Shown here: positions 40,784-49,107 of the stretch, one piece after another
Layout of the letters: each line of letters starts with the position of its first letter
Position numbering within the stretch: position 1 is the first letter of the stretch
From: Variovorax ginsengisoli
Lineage (GTDB): Bacteria > Pseudomonadota > Gammaproteobacteria > Burkholderiales > Burkholderiaceae_C
Direction: 5' to 3'
Length of the DNA: 50,455 bases
Assembly (NCBI RefSeq): GCF_030486595.1
Contig: NZ_JAUJZH010000042.1
Coordinates: forward strand, 1 to 50,455
Position numbers and translations under genes: made by a program
Notes under the pieces: generated by a model
The model's database searches: none
Told to the model about the DNA's origin: nothing
What the model saw: only the letters and a program-made list of their open reading frames with translations

Positions 40784-41944
40784 TCAGCGTGCCATCGCGC
40801 GGGCGATGATTTCTTTCATCACCTCGTTGGCGCCGCCGTAGATGCGGCCCACGCGGGCGTCGGTGTACATGCGCGAGATCGGATACTCGACCATGTAGCC
40901 GTAGCCCCCGTGCAGCTGCAGGCACTCGTCGATCACCTGGCAGGTGGCGTCGGTGACCCACCACTTGGCCATCGCCGCGGTGGGCACGTCGAGCGTGCCG
41001 GCCGCGAGGCGGGCCACGCAATCGTCGACGAAGGTGCGGGCCACGGTGGCGCGGGTCTGGCATTCGGCCAGCTTGAAGCGGGTGTTCTGAAGCGCCATCA
41101 GCGGAGCGCCGAAGACTTGCCGCTCGCACACGTAGGCCAGCGTTTCGTCCACCGCGCGCTGCATGGTCGTGGCCGAGCCGATGGCCAGCAGCAGCCGTTC
41201 GCGCGGCAGCTGCTGCATCAGCTGCGCGAAGCCGCGGCCCTCCTCGCCGCCCAGCAGGTTCGCCGCCGGGACCCGCATGTCGCTGAAGAACAGCTCCACC
41301 GTGTCCTGTCCCTGCTGGCCGATCTTGTCCAGCAGCTTGCCGCGGCGGAAGCCCGGCAGGCCGTCGACTTCGACCATCACCAGCGACACGCCCTTGGCCC
41401 CGGCCTGCGAGTCGGTCTTCACGGCGATGCAGACCAGGCCCGCATGCAGGCCGTTGGTGATGAAGGTCTTGGCGCCGTTGATCACGTAGTGGTCGCCGTC
41501 GCGCACCGCGCTGGTCTTGATGCGCTGCAGGTCGGTGCCGGCGCCGGGCTCGGTCATGGCGATGGCCGCCACCAGATCGCCGGCCGCCATGCGCGGCAGC
41601 CAGCGCTGCTTCTGGGCTTCGCTGCCGTAGACCAGCAGGTAGTGCGCGACGATGCCGCTGTGGACGTTGAGGCTGAAGCTGTTGACCTGGGCGCGCATCT
41701 GCTCCTCGCAGATCACGGCCTCGTGCTGAAAGCCGCCGCCGCCGCCGCCGTAGGCCTCGGGGATTCCGGCGCACAGCAGGCCGAGTTCGCCGGCGCGGCG
41801 CCAGATGCCGCGGTCGGCGTGCTTCTGCCGCGCCCAGTCGTCCTGGTGCGGCACGCATTCGGTCTCGAAGAAGCGGCGCGCGGTGTCGCGCAGCATCTCG
41901 AGTTCAGGGTTCATCCACGCGCGTGGGGCCGGTGCGAGACTCAT
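40784..41944 (-). CDS. acyl-CoA dehydrogenase
   Basis: 386 residues, the standard length. AIAMTEPGAGTDLQRIKTSA (FAD/substrate motif), YVINGAKTFITNGLHAGLVC, RQVFGAPLMALQNTRFKLAE, LQLHGGYGYMVEYPISRMYT, ARVGRIYGGANEVMKEIIAR. The position of the MCAD-type catalytic Glu is Gly (YGGAN); many long- or branched-chain dehydrogenases with this ending use a Glu on another helix. Performs the first, FAD-dependent, oxidation of beta-oxidation and passes electrons to ETF. 7 bp after the SDR gene. Confidence 0.93.
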   Translation of the reverse strand: MSLAPAPRAWMNPELEMLRDTARRFFETECVPHQDDWARQKHADRGIWRRAGELGLLCAGIPEAYGGGGGGFQHEAVICEEQMRAQVNSFSLNVHSGIVAHYLLVYGSEAQKQRWLPRMAAGDLVAAIAMTEPGAGTDLQRIKTSAVRDGDHYVINGAKTFITNGLHAGLVCIAVKTDSQAGAKGVSLVMVEVDGLPGFRRGKLLDKIGQQGQDTVELFFSDMRVPAANLLGGEEGRGFAQLMQQLPRERLLLAIGSATTMQRAVDETLAYVCERQVFGAPLMALQNTRFKLAECQTRATVARTFVDDCVARLAAGTLDVPTAAMAKWWVTDATCQVIDECLQLHGGYGYMVEYPISRMYTDARVGRIYGGANEVMKEIIARAMAR

Positions 41945-41951
41945 CGCGGCC

Positions 41952-42776
41952 TCAGGGACGACCGCCGCCGCAGATCAGCACCTGGCCGCTGACGTAGTTC
42001 GACTCGGGGATGCAGAACATGTAGACCGCTCCCGCCGCTTCTTCCGACGTGCCGCCGCGGCCCAGCGGGATCAGCGACTCGGCGTTCTTGAGAATCTGCG
42101 GGTTGACGCCGACCTTGATGCGGCGGCCCTCGATGTCGATGCTGGCATCGGCCTGCGCGTCGGCCTCGGTCAGTCGGGTCTTGATGAGTCCGAAGGCGAC
42201 GCTGTTGACGTTGACCTTGTAACGGCCCCATTCCTTGGCCAGCGCCCGCGTGAGGCCGTTGATGCCGGCCTTGGCGGCGGCATAGTTGGCCTGGCCCGCG
42301 TTGCCGTAGACGCCCGAGGTCGACGAGATGTTGACCACCTTGCGGAACACCGGCGTGCCGGCCTCGGCTTCCTTCTTGGCCGATTCGCGGATGAAGCCGG
42401 CCGCCGCACGCAGGATGCGGAAGGGCGCGGTCAGGTGCACCGCGAGGATGTCCTCCCACTGCTCGTCGCTCATCTTCTGGATCACGTTGTCCCAGGTGAA
42501 GCCGGCGTTGTTGACGATGATGTCGACGCCACCGAAGCTCTCCAGCGCGGTGGCGACGAAGCGCGGCCCGAAATCCGCCTGCGTAACGCTGCCGATGCAG
42601 GCTACCGCCTCGCCGCCGGCGGCGCGCACCGCCGCCACCACCTCGTTGGCCGGCGCGGGGTCGAGGTCGTTCACCACGATGCGGGCGCCATCGCTGGCCA
42701 GCTTGAGCGCGATCTCGCGGCCGATGCCGCGGCCCGAGCCCGACACCAGTGCCACCTTGTTCTGCAATTTCTTCAT
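41952..42776 (-). CDS. SDR dehydrogenase, 3-hydroxyacyl-CoA/FabG-like
   Basis: 274 residues. KVALVSGSGRGIGREIALKL (TGxxxGxG type), IIVNNAGFTWD (NNAG), VVNISSTSGVYGNAGQANYA with AAK giving Ser and YxxxK, and VSGQVLICGGG at the end. The complete catalytic set is present, unlike in the other SDR of the cluster. It fits oxidation of the 3-hydroxyacyl-CoA made by the MaoC hydratase. An insertion near 195-225 (TEADAQADASIDIEGRRIKV) is longer than in FabG. Confidence 0.88.
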   Translation of the reverse strand: MKKLQNKVALVSGSGRGIGREIALKLASDGARIVVNDLDPAPANEVVAAVRAAGGEAVACIGSVTQADFGPRFVATALESFGGVDIIVNNAGFTWDNVIQKMSDEQWEDILAVHLTAPFRILRAAAGFIRESAKKEAEAGTPVFRKVVNISSTSGVYGNAGQANYAAAKAGINGLTRALAKEWGRYKVNVNSVAFGLIKTRLTEADAQADASIDIEGRRIKVGVNPQILKNAESLIPLGRGGTSEEAAGAVYMFCIPESNYVSGQVLICGGGRP

Positions 42777-42832
42777 TTCAGGGTCTCCGATCTTCTGTGC
42801 CGTTTTCTGGAAAAAGGGGGTGGACGGGGGCC

Positions 42833-43252
42833 TCAGCGCAGCGCGACGACCGCGTCGCCGGCCAGCTTGGCCTGCCCGTTCTGGTCGACGGTCTCGAGCG
42901 CGAGCCGCACGCGGCGCTCGCCGTCGACCGTCAGCTTCTCGACCACCGTGCCGCGGCAGCGCACCCGGTCGCCGACCTGCGTGATGGCGACGAAGCGCAC
43001 GCCGAATTCACGCAGGGCCTGCTGCGGCACCCAGTGGGTCAGCAGCCGGCCGACGTAGGCCATCGACAGCATGCCGTGCGCGAACACGTCCTTCTGGCCG
43101 GCGGCATGGGCGAAGTCGGTGTCGACGTGGATCGGGTTGTGGTCGCCCGAGGCGCCGCAGTACAGCGCCAGCGCGAGGCGCGAGATCGGCCCGGTCTCGA
43201 AGGCGGGCAGCGCGTCACCGACCTGCAGCGCGTCGTAGTCCAGTTCGTTCAT
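42833..43252 (-). CDS. MaoC-like (R)-hydratase
   Basis: 139 residues with the hydratase-2 motif SGDHNPIHVDTDFAHAAGQK and the following HGMLSMAYVGRLL, typical of the catalytic half of MaoC enoyl-CoA hydratases. Overlaps the stop of the preceding dehydratase gene by 4 bp (ATGA). The two products probably form the non-catalytic/catalytic heterodimer known for steroid and branched-acid degradation hydratases. Confidence 0.88.
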   Translation of the reverse strand: MNELDYDALQVGDALPAFETGPISRLALALYCGASGDHNPIHVDTDFAHAAGQKDVFAHGMLSMAYVGRLLTHWVPQQALREFGVRFVAITQVGDRVRCRGTVVEKLTVDGERRVRLALETVDQNGQAKLAGDAVVALR

Positions 43253-43707
43253 TCGGTGTCTCCTCGGGCATTGCGCACCACGGTGACCGACCGCAGCTCG
43301 GCCACCAGCGCGCCGTGCTGGTTGCTCACACGGGTGCGGCGCACCACGAATTCCAGGGCGCCGCCCTTCTTGTCGTAGATGTCCTCGATGCGCTGCTCGA
43401 AGCGCAGCAGGTCGCCGGCATGCGCGGGCGCGTGGTAGGTGAACTGCTGCTCGCCGTGCAGCAGCCGGCGGTAGTCCAGGCCCAGCAGTTCGCGCACGGC
43501 GGCCGGGTTCGGGCCGTCCATCTCGAGGCAGAACAGGAATGTCGGCGGCACCGGCAGGCCGGCATGACCGGCCTCGCGCGCAGCCGCTTCGTCGGTGTAG
43601 ACGGGGTCGGTCTGTCCGATGGCCTTGGCGAAGAAGCGCAGGCGGCCGGCCTCCACGGGCACGCCGAAGGGCGGCAGCACGTGGCCGATGTGACGGCGGT
43701 CGATCAT
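43249..43707 (-). CDS. FAS1-like dehydratase/MaoC N-terminal-type subunit
   Basis: 152 residues. RHIGHVLPPFGVPVEAGRLR, FFAKAIGQTDPVYTDEAAAR, PVPPTFLFCLEMDGPNP, LLHGEQQFTYHAPAHAGDLL match the MaoC_dehydrat_N fold that pairs with a catalytic MaoC partner. Overlaps both the thiolase stop and the MaoC start by 4 bp, so the three are tightly coupled. Confidence 0.85.
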   Translation of the reverse strand: MIDRRHIGHVLPPFGVPVEAGRLRFFAKAIGQTDPVYTDEAAAREAGHAGLPVPPTFLFCLEMDGPNPAAVRELLGLDYRRLLHGEQQFTYHAPAHAGDLLRFEQRIEDIYDKKGGALEFVVRRTRVSNQHGALVAELRSVTVVRNARGDTE

Positions 43708-44888
43708 TGCGCTTGATACAGCGTGACCACGCAGGCGCCGCCCAGTCCGAGGTTGTGCTGCAGCGCCAGGCGCGCGCCCTCGACCTGGCGCTGGTCGGCC
43801 TGGCCGCGCAGCTGCCAGGTCAGTTCGGCGCATTGGGCCAGCCCTGTCGCGCCCAGCGGATGGCCCTTGGAGAGCAGCCCGCCCGAGGGATTGGTCACGA
43901 CCCGGCCGCCATAGGTGTTGTCGCCTTCGAGGATGAACTTCTCGGCCGTGCCCTCGGGCGTCAGGCCCAGGCCTTCGTAGGTGATGAGTTCGTTGGCGGT
44001 GAAGCAGTCGTGCAGCTCGACCACGTCGATGTCCTCCGGGCCGATGCCGGCCGCTTCGTAGACCTGCCGCGCCGCGGCCCGCGTCATGTCGTAGCCGACG
44101 ACCCGGCGCATGTCGCCGCTGTCGAAGGTGCTGGGCGTGTCGGTGGTCATGGCCTGGGCCGCGATCCAGACCCGCGTGTCCAGCCCGTGGCGGCGCGCGA
44201 AGTCCTCCGAGCACAGGATCGCCGCGGCCGCGCCGCAGGTCGGCGGGCAGCACTGCAGCCGGGTCAGCGGATCGAACACCTTCGGCGAAGCCATGACCTC
44301 GTCGAGCGTCACGGTGTCGCGGAACACCGCCATCGGATTGCGCGCCGCATGCTGGCGCGCCTTCACCGAGATGCGGGCGAAGGTGTCGGGCCGGATGCCG
44401 TGCTGCTTCATGTAGTCGCGGCCGGCGCCGCCGAAGAACTGCGCCGCGCGCGGCGAGCTCGGCTCGTAGCCCTGCAGCGTGGTCATCGTGTCGGCGAAGC
44501 GCGCCATCGGCGAGGGACGGTCTTCGTAGGCGCCCTTGAGCGCGCCCGGCACCATCTGCTCGAAGCCGAGCGCGATCGCGCATTCGACCATCCCGCTTTC
44601 GACCGCCTGGCGCGCCAGGAACAGCGCGCTCGAGCCGCTGGAGCAGTTGTTGTTGAGGTTGAACACCGGCACGCCGCTGAGCCCGACCCGGTAGATCGCG
44701 GCCTGGCCCGCGGTGGAGTCGCCGTAGACGTAGCTCACGTAGGCCTGCTCGACGTCGCCGTAGGGCACGCGCGCGTCCTCGAGCGCCAGCCGCGCGGCGC
44801 GTTCGCCCATCACGGTGTAGGACTCGCTCTTGCCGGGCTTGCTGAAGGGAATCATGCCGACGCCGGCCACCAGAACTTTGCGTTTCAT
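43704..44888 (-). CDS. SCP2-type thiolase (lipid-transfer protein family)
   Basis: 394 residues from the ATG at 44888 (a GGAAAG lies 6 bp upstream; an upstream in-frame ATG at 44963 is less likely). VLVAGVGMIPFSKPGKSESY start, NLNNNCSSGSSALFLARQAV with the catalytic Cys, ELHDCFTANELITYEGLGLT, NPSGGLLSKGHPLGATGLAQ. Enzymes of this group cleave or retro-aldol-cleave branched 3-oxo/3-hydroxyacyl-CoA and usually need a DUF35 OB-fold partner encoded next to them. No such gene is adjacent here; only a fragment occurs at 31978-32106. First gene of the catabolic run after the AraC regulator. Confidence 0.9.
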   Translation of the reverse strand: MKRKVLVAGVGMIPFSKPGKSESYTVMGERAARLALEDARVPYGDVEQAYVSYVYGDSTAGQAAIYRVGLSGVPVFNLNNNCSSGSSALFLARQAVESGMVECAIALGFEQMVPGALKGAYEDRPSPMARFADTMTTLQGYEPSSPRAAQFFGGAGRDYMKQHGIRPDTFARISVKARQHAARNPMAVFRDTVTLDEVMASPKVFDPLTRLQCCPPTCGAAAAILCSEDFARRHGLDTRVWIAAQAMTTDTPSTFDSGDMRRVVGYDMTRAAARQVYEAAGIGPEDIDVVELHDCFTANELITYEGLGLTPEGTAEKFILEGDNTYGGRVVTNPSGGLLSKGHPLGATGLAQCAELTWQLRGQADQRQVEGARLALQHNLGLGGACVVTLYQAQ

Positions 44889-44981
44889 CTCGAGCTTTCC
44901 TTGTAAATGCAGGACCCAAGGATCGATCAAGGCGTGGACGCTTCCAATGGCGCGCCCGACCAAGTTGATTGGCTGAAACGG

Positions 44982-46010
44982 TCAGCGTTCGCGCAGCCGC
45001 GTCTGCCGGTACTCGCCCGGCGCGACGCCGGTCCAGTGCTTGAAGGCGCGATGGAAAGTGCTGGCCTCCGAGAAGCCGAGCTGGCTCGCGATCTCGGGCA
45101 GCGTGAGTTCGGGCCGCGCCAGGTATTCGATCGCGGCATCGCGCCGCAGGTCGTCCTTGATGCCGCGGAAGCCCTGGCCCTCGTCGCGCAGCCGGCGCCG
45201 CAGGGTCTGCGACGTCATCGCCAGCTGGTGGCCGATGTCCTCGAGCGAGGGCAACTCGCCGGCCAGGCGGCGGCGCAGGATGCGCCGGATGCGTTCGGTC
45301 ACGCTGGTGTTGTCGCGGTATTTCACCAGCAGGCTGACCGGTGCCTGGCGCAGGAACTCGCGCAGGCTCTGTTCGTTCTGCACCACCGGCAAGTCGAGCC
45401 AGCGGGCGTCGAAGCGCCAGCCGGTGCAGATCGCGCCCTCGTGCACCGGCGCCCTGAACAGCGTGACGGCGTCGGAGTGCAGGCCATGGCGCGGGGTGGG
45501 ATAGTCCACCCCCAGCAGCGGCACGCTGCGCGCCACCAGCCACGAGACCAGGCCATAGGCCATGAAGCAGAAGACGCGCTCGGCATAGCCCAGCAGCGGG
45601 TCGGGCGCCGCGCGCGGCACCAGCCGCAGGCAGGCGATGCCCTGGTCCACGTGCAGGCGCGGCACGAAGTCGGCGAGCAGCAGGCGGTAGTAGCGCAGGC
45701 CGACCTGCATCGCCTCGCCGAGCGTGCGCGCTGCCAGCAACAGCTGGCAGCATTGCGCAAAGCTGCCCAGCGGCAACGGACGGCTGCACAGGCCCCAAAG
45801 CTCGTCGCGCAGCGCCCGCCGCAGCACCAGGATCAGCGCCGCGTACTGTCCCTGCGTCACCCGCGAGAGCGGCGAGCCGAACAGCGCCGGCGAGATGTCG
45901 GCGCGCCGCAGCAGCGACGGCACATCCGCTCCGCGCTCGCGGGCGCCGAACAGGATCTGCTCGACCTGCTGGATCGGGATGGTGTGGTGGGTGAAACTGG
46001 TGGCGGTCAC
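44982..46010 (-). CDS. AraC-family transcriptional regulator
   Basis: 342 residues. Amino-terminal Arabinose_bd-type domain (VEQILFGARERGADVPSLLR, RADISPALFGSPLSRVTQGQ) and carboxy-terminal double helix-turn-helix (PSLEDIGHQLAMTSQTLRRR, LTLPEIASQLGFSEASTFHR, AFKHWTGVAPGEYR). This is the OruR/ArgR-like subgroup. Encoded between the CoA-transferase and the thiolase on the same strand, 93 bp before the latter, so it probably controls the acyl-CoA cluster; the effector would be an acid or acyl-CoA. Confidence 0.9.
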   Translation of the reverse strand: MTATSFTHHTIPIQQVEQILFGARERGADVPSLLRRADISPALFGSPLSRVTQGQYAALILVLRRALRDELWGLCSRPLPLGSFAQCCQLLLAARTLGEAMQVGLRYYRLLLADFVPRLHVDQGIACLRLVPRAAPDPLLGYAERVFCFMAYGLVSWLVARSVPLLGVDYPTPRHGLHSDAVTLFRAPVHEGAICTGWRFDARWLDLPVVQNEQSLREFLRQAPVSLLVKYRDNTSVTERIRRILRRRLAGELPSLEDIGHQLAMTSQTLRRRLRDEGQGFRGIKDDLRRDAAIEYLARPELTLPEIASQLGFSEASTFHRAFKHWTGVAPGEYRQTRLRER

Positions 46011-46019
46011 GCCCGCTTT

Positions 46020-47210
46020 TTACCCTACCACCCCTTGCCGCTCGAGCGCCGCGATGGCGTCGGCGCCGTAGCCCGCCTCGGCCAGGATCTCGGCGTTGTG
46101 CTGGCCGGCCTGCGGCGCCGGACGCCGCACCGAAAAGCTGTAGCCGCTCATCTTCACGGGACAGGCCACCGTGGCGGGGCCACCGCCGGCCGGCGCGTCC
46201 GCGACCAGGCCTCGGGCCCTGAAGTGCGGGTCCTGCAGGGCCTCCTCCAGCCGCAGCACGGGCGTGACGCAGGCGCCCGTCCCGTCGAAGGTCTGCTGCC
46301 AGTGGGCCAGCGTCTGCGAGCCGATGATCTCGGTCAGTTCGGCGCGCAGCGCGTCGGAGGCGGCGGCGTCGGCCGGCTGGTGCCGTGCCTGCAGGTCGAG
46401 GCGGCCGATGACCTCGCAGAAGCGGTCCCAGAACTTGCGCTCCAGCGCGCCGACCGCCAGGTGGCGGTCATCGCGCGTGGCATAGACGGAATAGCAGGGC
46501 TGGCCGCCCGAGAGGCGGTCGGTGCCGGCGGGCCGGGTCTGGCCGCGCGCCGCCAGGGTCACCATCGGCACCACGGCATGGGCGAGCATGCCGTCGGCCA
46601 TCGCGATGTCGACATGGCGGCCCCGTCCGGTGCGCCCGGCGTCGAACAGCGCCGCGAGCAGCCCCATGGCCGAGGTCAGCGAGCCACCGATCAGGTCGGC
46701 CATCGGAATGTTCGACAGCGCCGGCGCGTCGCCCTCGCGGCCGACCTGGTCGCTGACGCCGGCCATCGCGCAGTAGTTAAGGTCGTGGCCCGGTTCATCG
46801 CGGTAGGGCCCGGTCTGGCCATAGCCCGTGATGCTGCAATACACCAGCTTCGGGTTGAGGCTCGACAGCGCTTCGTAGCCGACGCCGAGCCGGTCCATGA
46901 CGCCGGGCCGGAAGCTCTCGATCAGCACGTCGGCGCTGCGCGCCAGGGCATGCAGCACGGCCACGCCCTCGGGCTGCTTCAGGTCGAGGCTCAGCGCGCG
47001 CTTATTCCGATGCAGCAGGGCGCGCAGGGCCGGGGCGGCATAGTCGCCGGCGTCGGTGTCCTCGATCTTGATCACGTCCGCGCCCAAGTCGGCCAGGTGC
47101 ATCGTGCACACCGGGCCCGGCAGCAGGCGGGTGAGGTCGAGCACCCGAACGCCGGCAAGCGGTGGGAAATCGGTCGCGCGCGGAGGCTTCGGATCGGGCG
47201 TCATCGTCAT
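46020..47210 (-). CDS. family III CoA-transferase / alpha-methylacyl-CoA racemase
   Basis: 396 residues from the ATG at 47210. LAGVRVLDLTRLLPGPVCTM, HLADLGADVIKIEDTDAGDY, KRALSLDLKQPEGVAVLHAL, ESFRPGVMDRLGVGYE, GYGQTGPYRDEPGHDLNYCA. GHDLNYCAMAGV matches the active-site region of alpha-methylacyl-CoA racemases (catalytic His in GHD), which would adjust the stereochemistry of a 2-methyl branch before dehydrogenation. A CoA-transferase role is the alternative. Its stop is 9 bp before the AraC gene; it heads the cluster. Confidence 0.88.
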   Translation of the reverse strand: MTMTPDPKPPRATDFPPLAGVRVLDLTRLLPGPVCTMHLADLGADVIKIEDTDAGDYAAPALRALLHRNKRALSLDLKQPEGVAVLHALARSADVLIESFRPGVMDRLGVGYEALSSLNPKLVYCSITGYGQTGPYRDEPGHDLNYCAMAGVSDQVGREGDAPALSNIPMADLIGGSLTSAMGLLAALFDAGRTGRGRHVDIAMADGMLAHAVVPMVTLAARGQTRPAGTDRLSGGQPCYSVYATRDDRHLAVGALERKFWDRFCEVIGRLDLQARHQPADAAASDALRAELTEIIGSQTLAHWQQTFDGTGACVTPVLRLEEALQDPHFRARGLVADAPAGGGPATVACPVKMSGYSFSVRRPAPQAGQHNAEILAEAGYGADAIAALERQGVVG

Positions 47211-47412
47211 GGGTGCGCTGTGGCTGCAGTGGGAGGGAGCCGAGTCTAGGCAGACCGGTGCCGCCCAGGCCATGGCCGATTGCATGATTCGGATTGGCGC
47301 CAACGATTAGCGCACCCGCGCTATAGCCCATCAAGAGGAAATGTCGCAATCGCTGGATGCCCTTGCCGGCCTTGAGCTACAGATCGTCTGCATGATTCCG
47401 GAGAAACGTCTA
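47211..47412. other. spacer between catabolic cluster and IS element
   Basis: Contains the promoter region of the minus-strand cluster by position. No gene recognised. Ends in CTAG at the IS junction (47410-47413). Confidence 0.35.
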
Positions 47413-47998
47413 GGGATGGTCTGCAAAACAGGCCCAGGCCTTGCATGATCTGAGCCCATGATTTCCAAACGCGTGACGCCGCCAAATCAACTCGGCTTGG
47501 GGCTGAACCTGTCCACCAAGAAGACGCGCAAGCGCGAGTTTCTCGACGAGATGGATCGGGTGGTGCCTTGGGGCGCACTGGTGCAGATCGTCGAGCCGCA
47601 TGCGCCGCGGGCAAAGACCGGGCGACCACCGTTTGCGATCGAGACGATGCTGCGCATTCACTACCTTCAACAATGGTTCGGTCTGAGCGATCCGGCGATG
47701 GAAGAAGCGCTGCACGACGTGCCGCTGTACCGGGAGTTTGCTGGCCTCGGTGATGGCGTGAGCCGCCTGCCCGACGAGACCACCATTCTGCGGTTTCGCC
47801 ATCTGCTGGAGGCCCACGACCTGGCCGCTGACATGCTTCGCGTGGTCAACGACATCCTGCAAGCCAAGGGTCTGATGCTGCGCACGGGCACCGTGGTGGA
47901 CGCCACGCTCATCTCGGCGCCGAGTTCGACCAAGAACGCCGGAGGCGATCGCGACCCGGAGATGCATCAAGCGAAGAAAGGCAACCAGTGGTATTTAG
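47413..47998 (+). mobile_element. IS5-family element, truncated by RIT insertion
   Basis: The transposase frame starts at ATG 47458: KKTRKREFLDEMDRVVPWGA, IETMLRIHYLQQWFGLSDPA, MEEALHDVPLYREFAGLGDG, then GTVVDATLISAPSSTKNAGG with the first catalytic Asp, and GNQWYLGM, where it ends against the RIT terminal palindrome (normally GNQWYFGMKAHIG and about 140 further residues). GGGATGGTCTGCAAAACAGG at the left end, beside CTAG, is consistent with an IS5 terminal repeat and a YTAR target. No active transposase can be made. Confidence 0.82.
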
Positions 47999-49107
47999 GC
48001 ATGAGATGTGGTCGACCACATCTTATGCCTAATGTGGTGTCGATTCATATGTGGCGCCCGGCGGCGCTGCCCCCGGGACATCGGTCGCTGAGCGTCACAT
48101 AAATTCCGGTCACAACGATCGTAGGAACTCCATGATGTGCGGCTGGGAATGCCACGGCTGCTGCTCGGCTTCTGCGCCGCGGAGATCTCGCACTTTGCAA
48201 GCGCTCGCGCCTTGCCCTCGAGGTCGATTTCGGCGTAGACATTCGTCGTGTCGAGCGAAGCATGTCCGAGCCAGGCTCGCACGGTGTTGATGTCGACGCC
48301 CGCATTGAGCAGATGCGAGGCCGTGGAGTGGCGAATGGAATGCGGGCTGACTCTTTTCGTCGCGAGGGATGGCATGATGTCCTTGGCTCTTGCGGCGGTG
48401 CGCTCGACCAATGCGTGAACGCCGAACCGCGTCGTCGGCTGGCCACACCGGTTGAGGAAGACGTGCTCCTGCCGGGAGCGTTCACCCACAAGCGCGCGCA
48501 ACTCGCGCACTGTCGCTGGCCACAACGGGCATTGGCGACGTTTACGCCCCTTGCCGAGAATGTCGACGCTCGCCTGATCAAGGTGCAGGTCCCCGACGAT
48601 CAGCTCCGATGCCTCACTGGCGCGCGCGCCCGTGTTGTAGAGGAATAGGAGCAGCGCGTAGTCTCGACGGCCTTGTTCCGTGCGCCGGTTCGGACAGGCC
48701 AGCAGCGCGTCGATCTCCGCCTTGCCAAGGTATGGCACTGCGGCATGGGTTCCCTTCTTATAGGGCACGCAGCGAACCTGTGCACACCAGGCGATGTGTT
48801 CGGGACTGTGTTCACCGACGAATCGGGCCAAGGCGTGAATGGCCGACAGGCGCTGATTGCGCGTGGCGATGCCACAGCCTCGGCGAGTCTCGACATCGCT
48901 GAGGAACTCCCGCACCAACTGCGGCGACACATCAACCACCGCCAGTCGGTCCACGGCCTTGTGCAGGCGCCCCGACGCGAAGGGCAGCAGTTGGCACAGC
49001 GTGTCTCGGTAGCTGCGCCGCGTATTCGCAGCCAGATTCCGCTCGCTGACCAGGTGCTCCAGCAGGAATCGGCGAATCCACGGTCCGAGCGTGCTGATCT
49101 CACGCAT
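47995..49107 (-). CDS. RIT third tyrosine recombinase, 3' end frameshifted
   Basis: 370 residues as read. Catalytic residues are complete: R162 (NTGARASE), K186 (LGKGRKRR), H256/R259 (HSIRHSTAS), H282 (LGHASLDTTN), Y291. After about residue 309 the frame looks wrong: a one-base shift gives AEAEQQPWHSQPHIMEFLRS then L and a stop at 48110, which resembles the usual ending of such proteins, whereas the actual frame runs on through the terminal palindrome (HHIRHKMWSTTSHA). The catalytic domain is unaffected, so function may persist. Starts within the end of the preceding gene (8-bp overlap). Confidence 0.85.
   Translation of the reverse strand: MREISTLGPWIRRFLLEHLVSERNLAANTRRSYRDTLCQLLPFASGRLHKAVDRLAVVDVSPQLVREFLSDVETRRGCGIATRNQRLSAIHALARFVGEHSPEHIAWCAQVRCVPYKKGTHAAVPYLGKAEIDALLACPNRRTEQGRRDYALLLFLYNTGARASEASELIVGDLHLDQASVDILGKGRKRRQCPLWPATVRELRALVGERSRQEHVFLNRCGQPTTRFGVHALVERTAARAKDIMPSLATKRVSPHSIRHSTASHLLNAGVDINTVRAWLGHASLDTTNVYAEIDLEGKARALAKCEISAAQKPSSSRGIPSRTSWSSYDRCDRNLCDAQRPMSRGQRRRAPHMNRHHIRHKMWSTTSHA
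47996..48033. repeat. 38-bp near-perfect palindrome at the RIT end
   Basis: Arms TTAGGCATGAGATGTGGTC and GACCACATCTTATGCCTAA meet without a loop and differ at a single base. It sits where the IS5 gene stops and the RIT element starts. RIT elements are reported to end in inverted/palindromic repeats; this is probably the recombination site or end of this copy. Confidence 0.7.

Noticed and set aside
38192..41992. 1266-codon plus-strand open frame and the matching 1144-codon minus-strand frame
   Set aside because: Very high GC makes antisense and off-frame sequences stop-free; the minus-strand genes with ANL and acyl-CoA dehydrogenase motifs occupy this stretch.
44907..47249. 780-codon plus-strand open frame
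   Set aside because: Shadow of the AraC and CoA-transferase genes; no domain recognisable.
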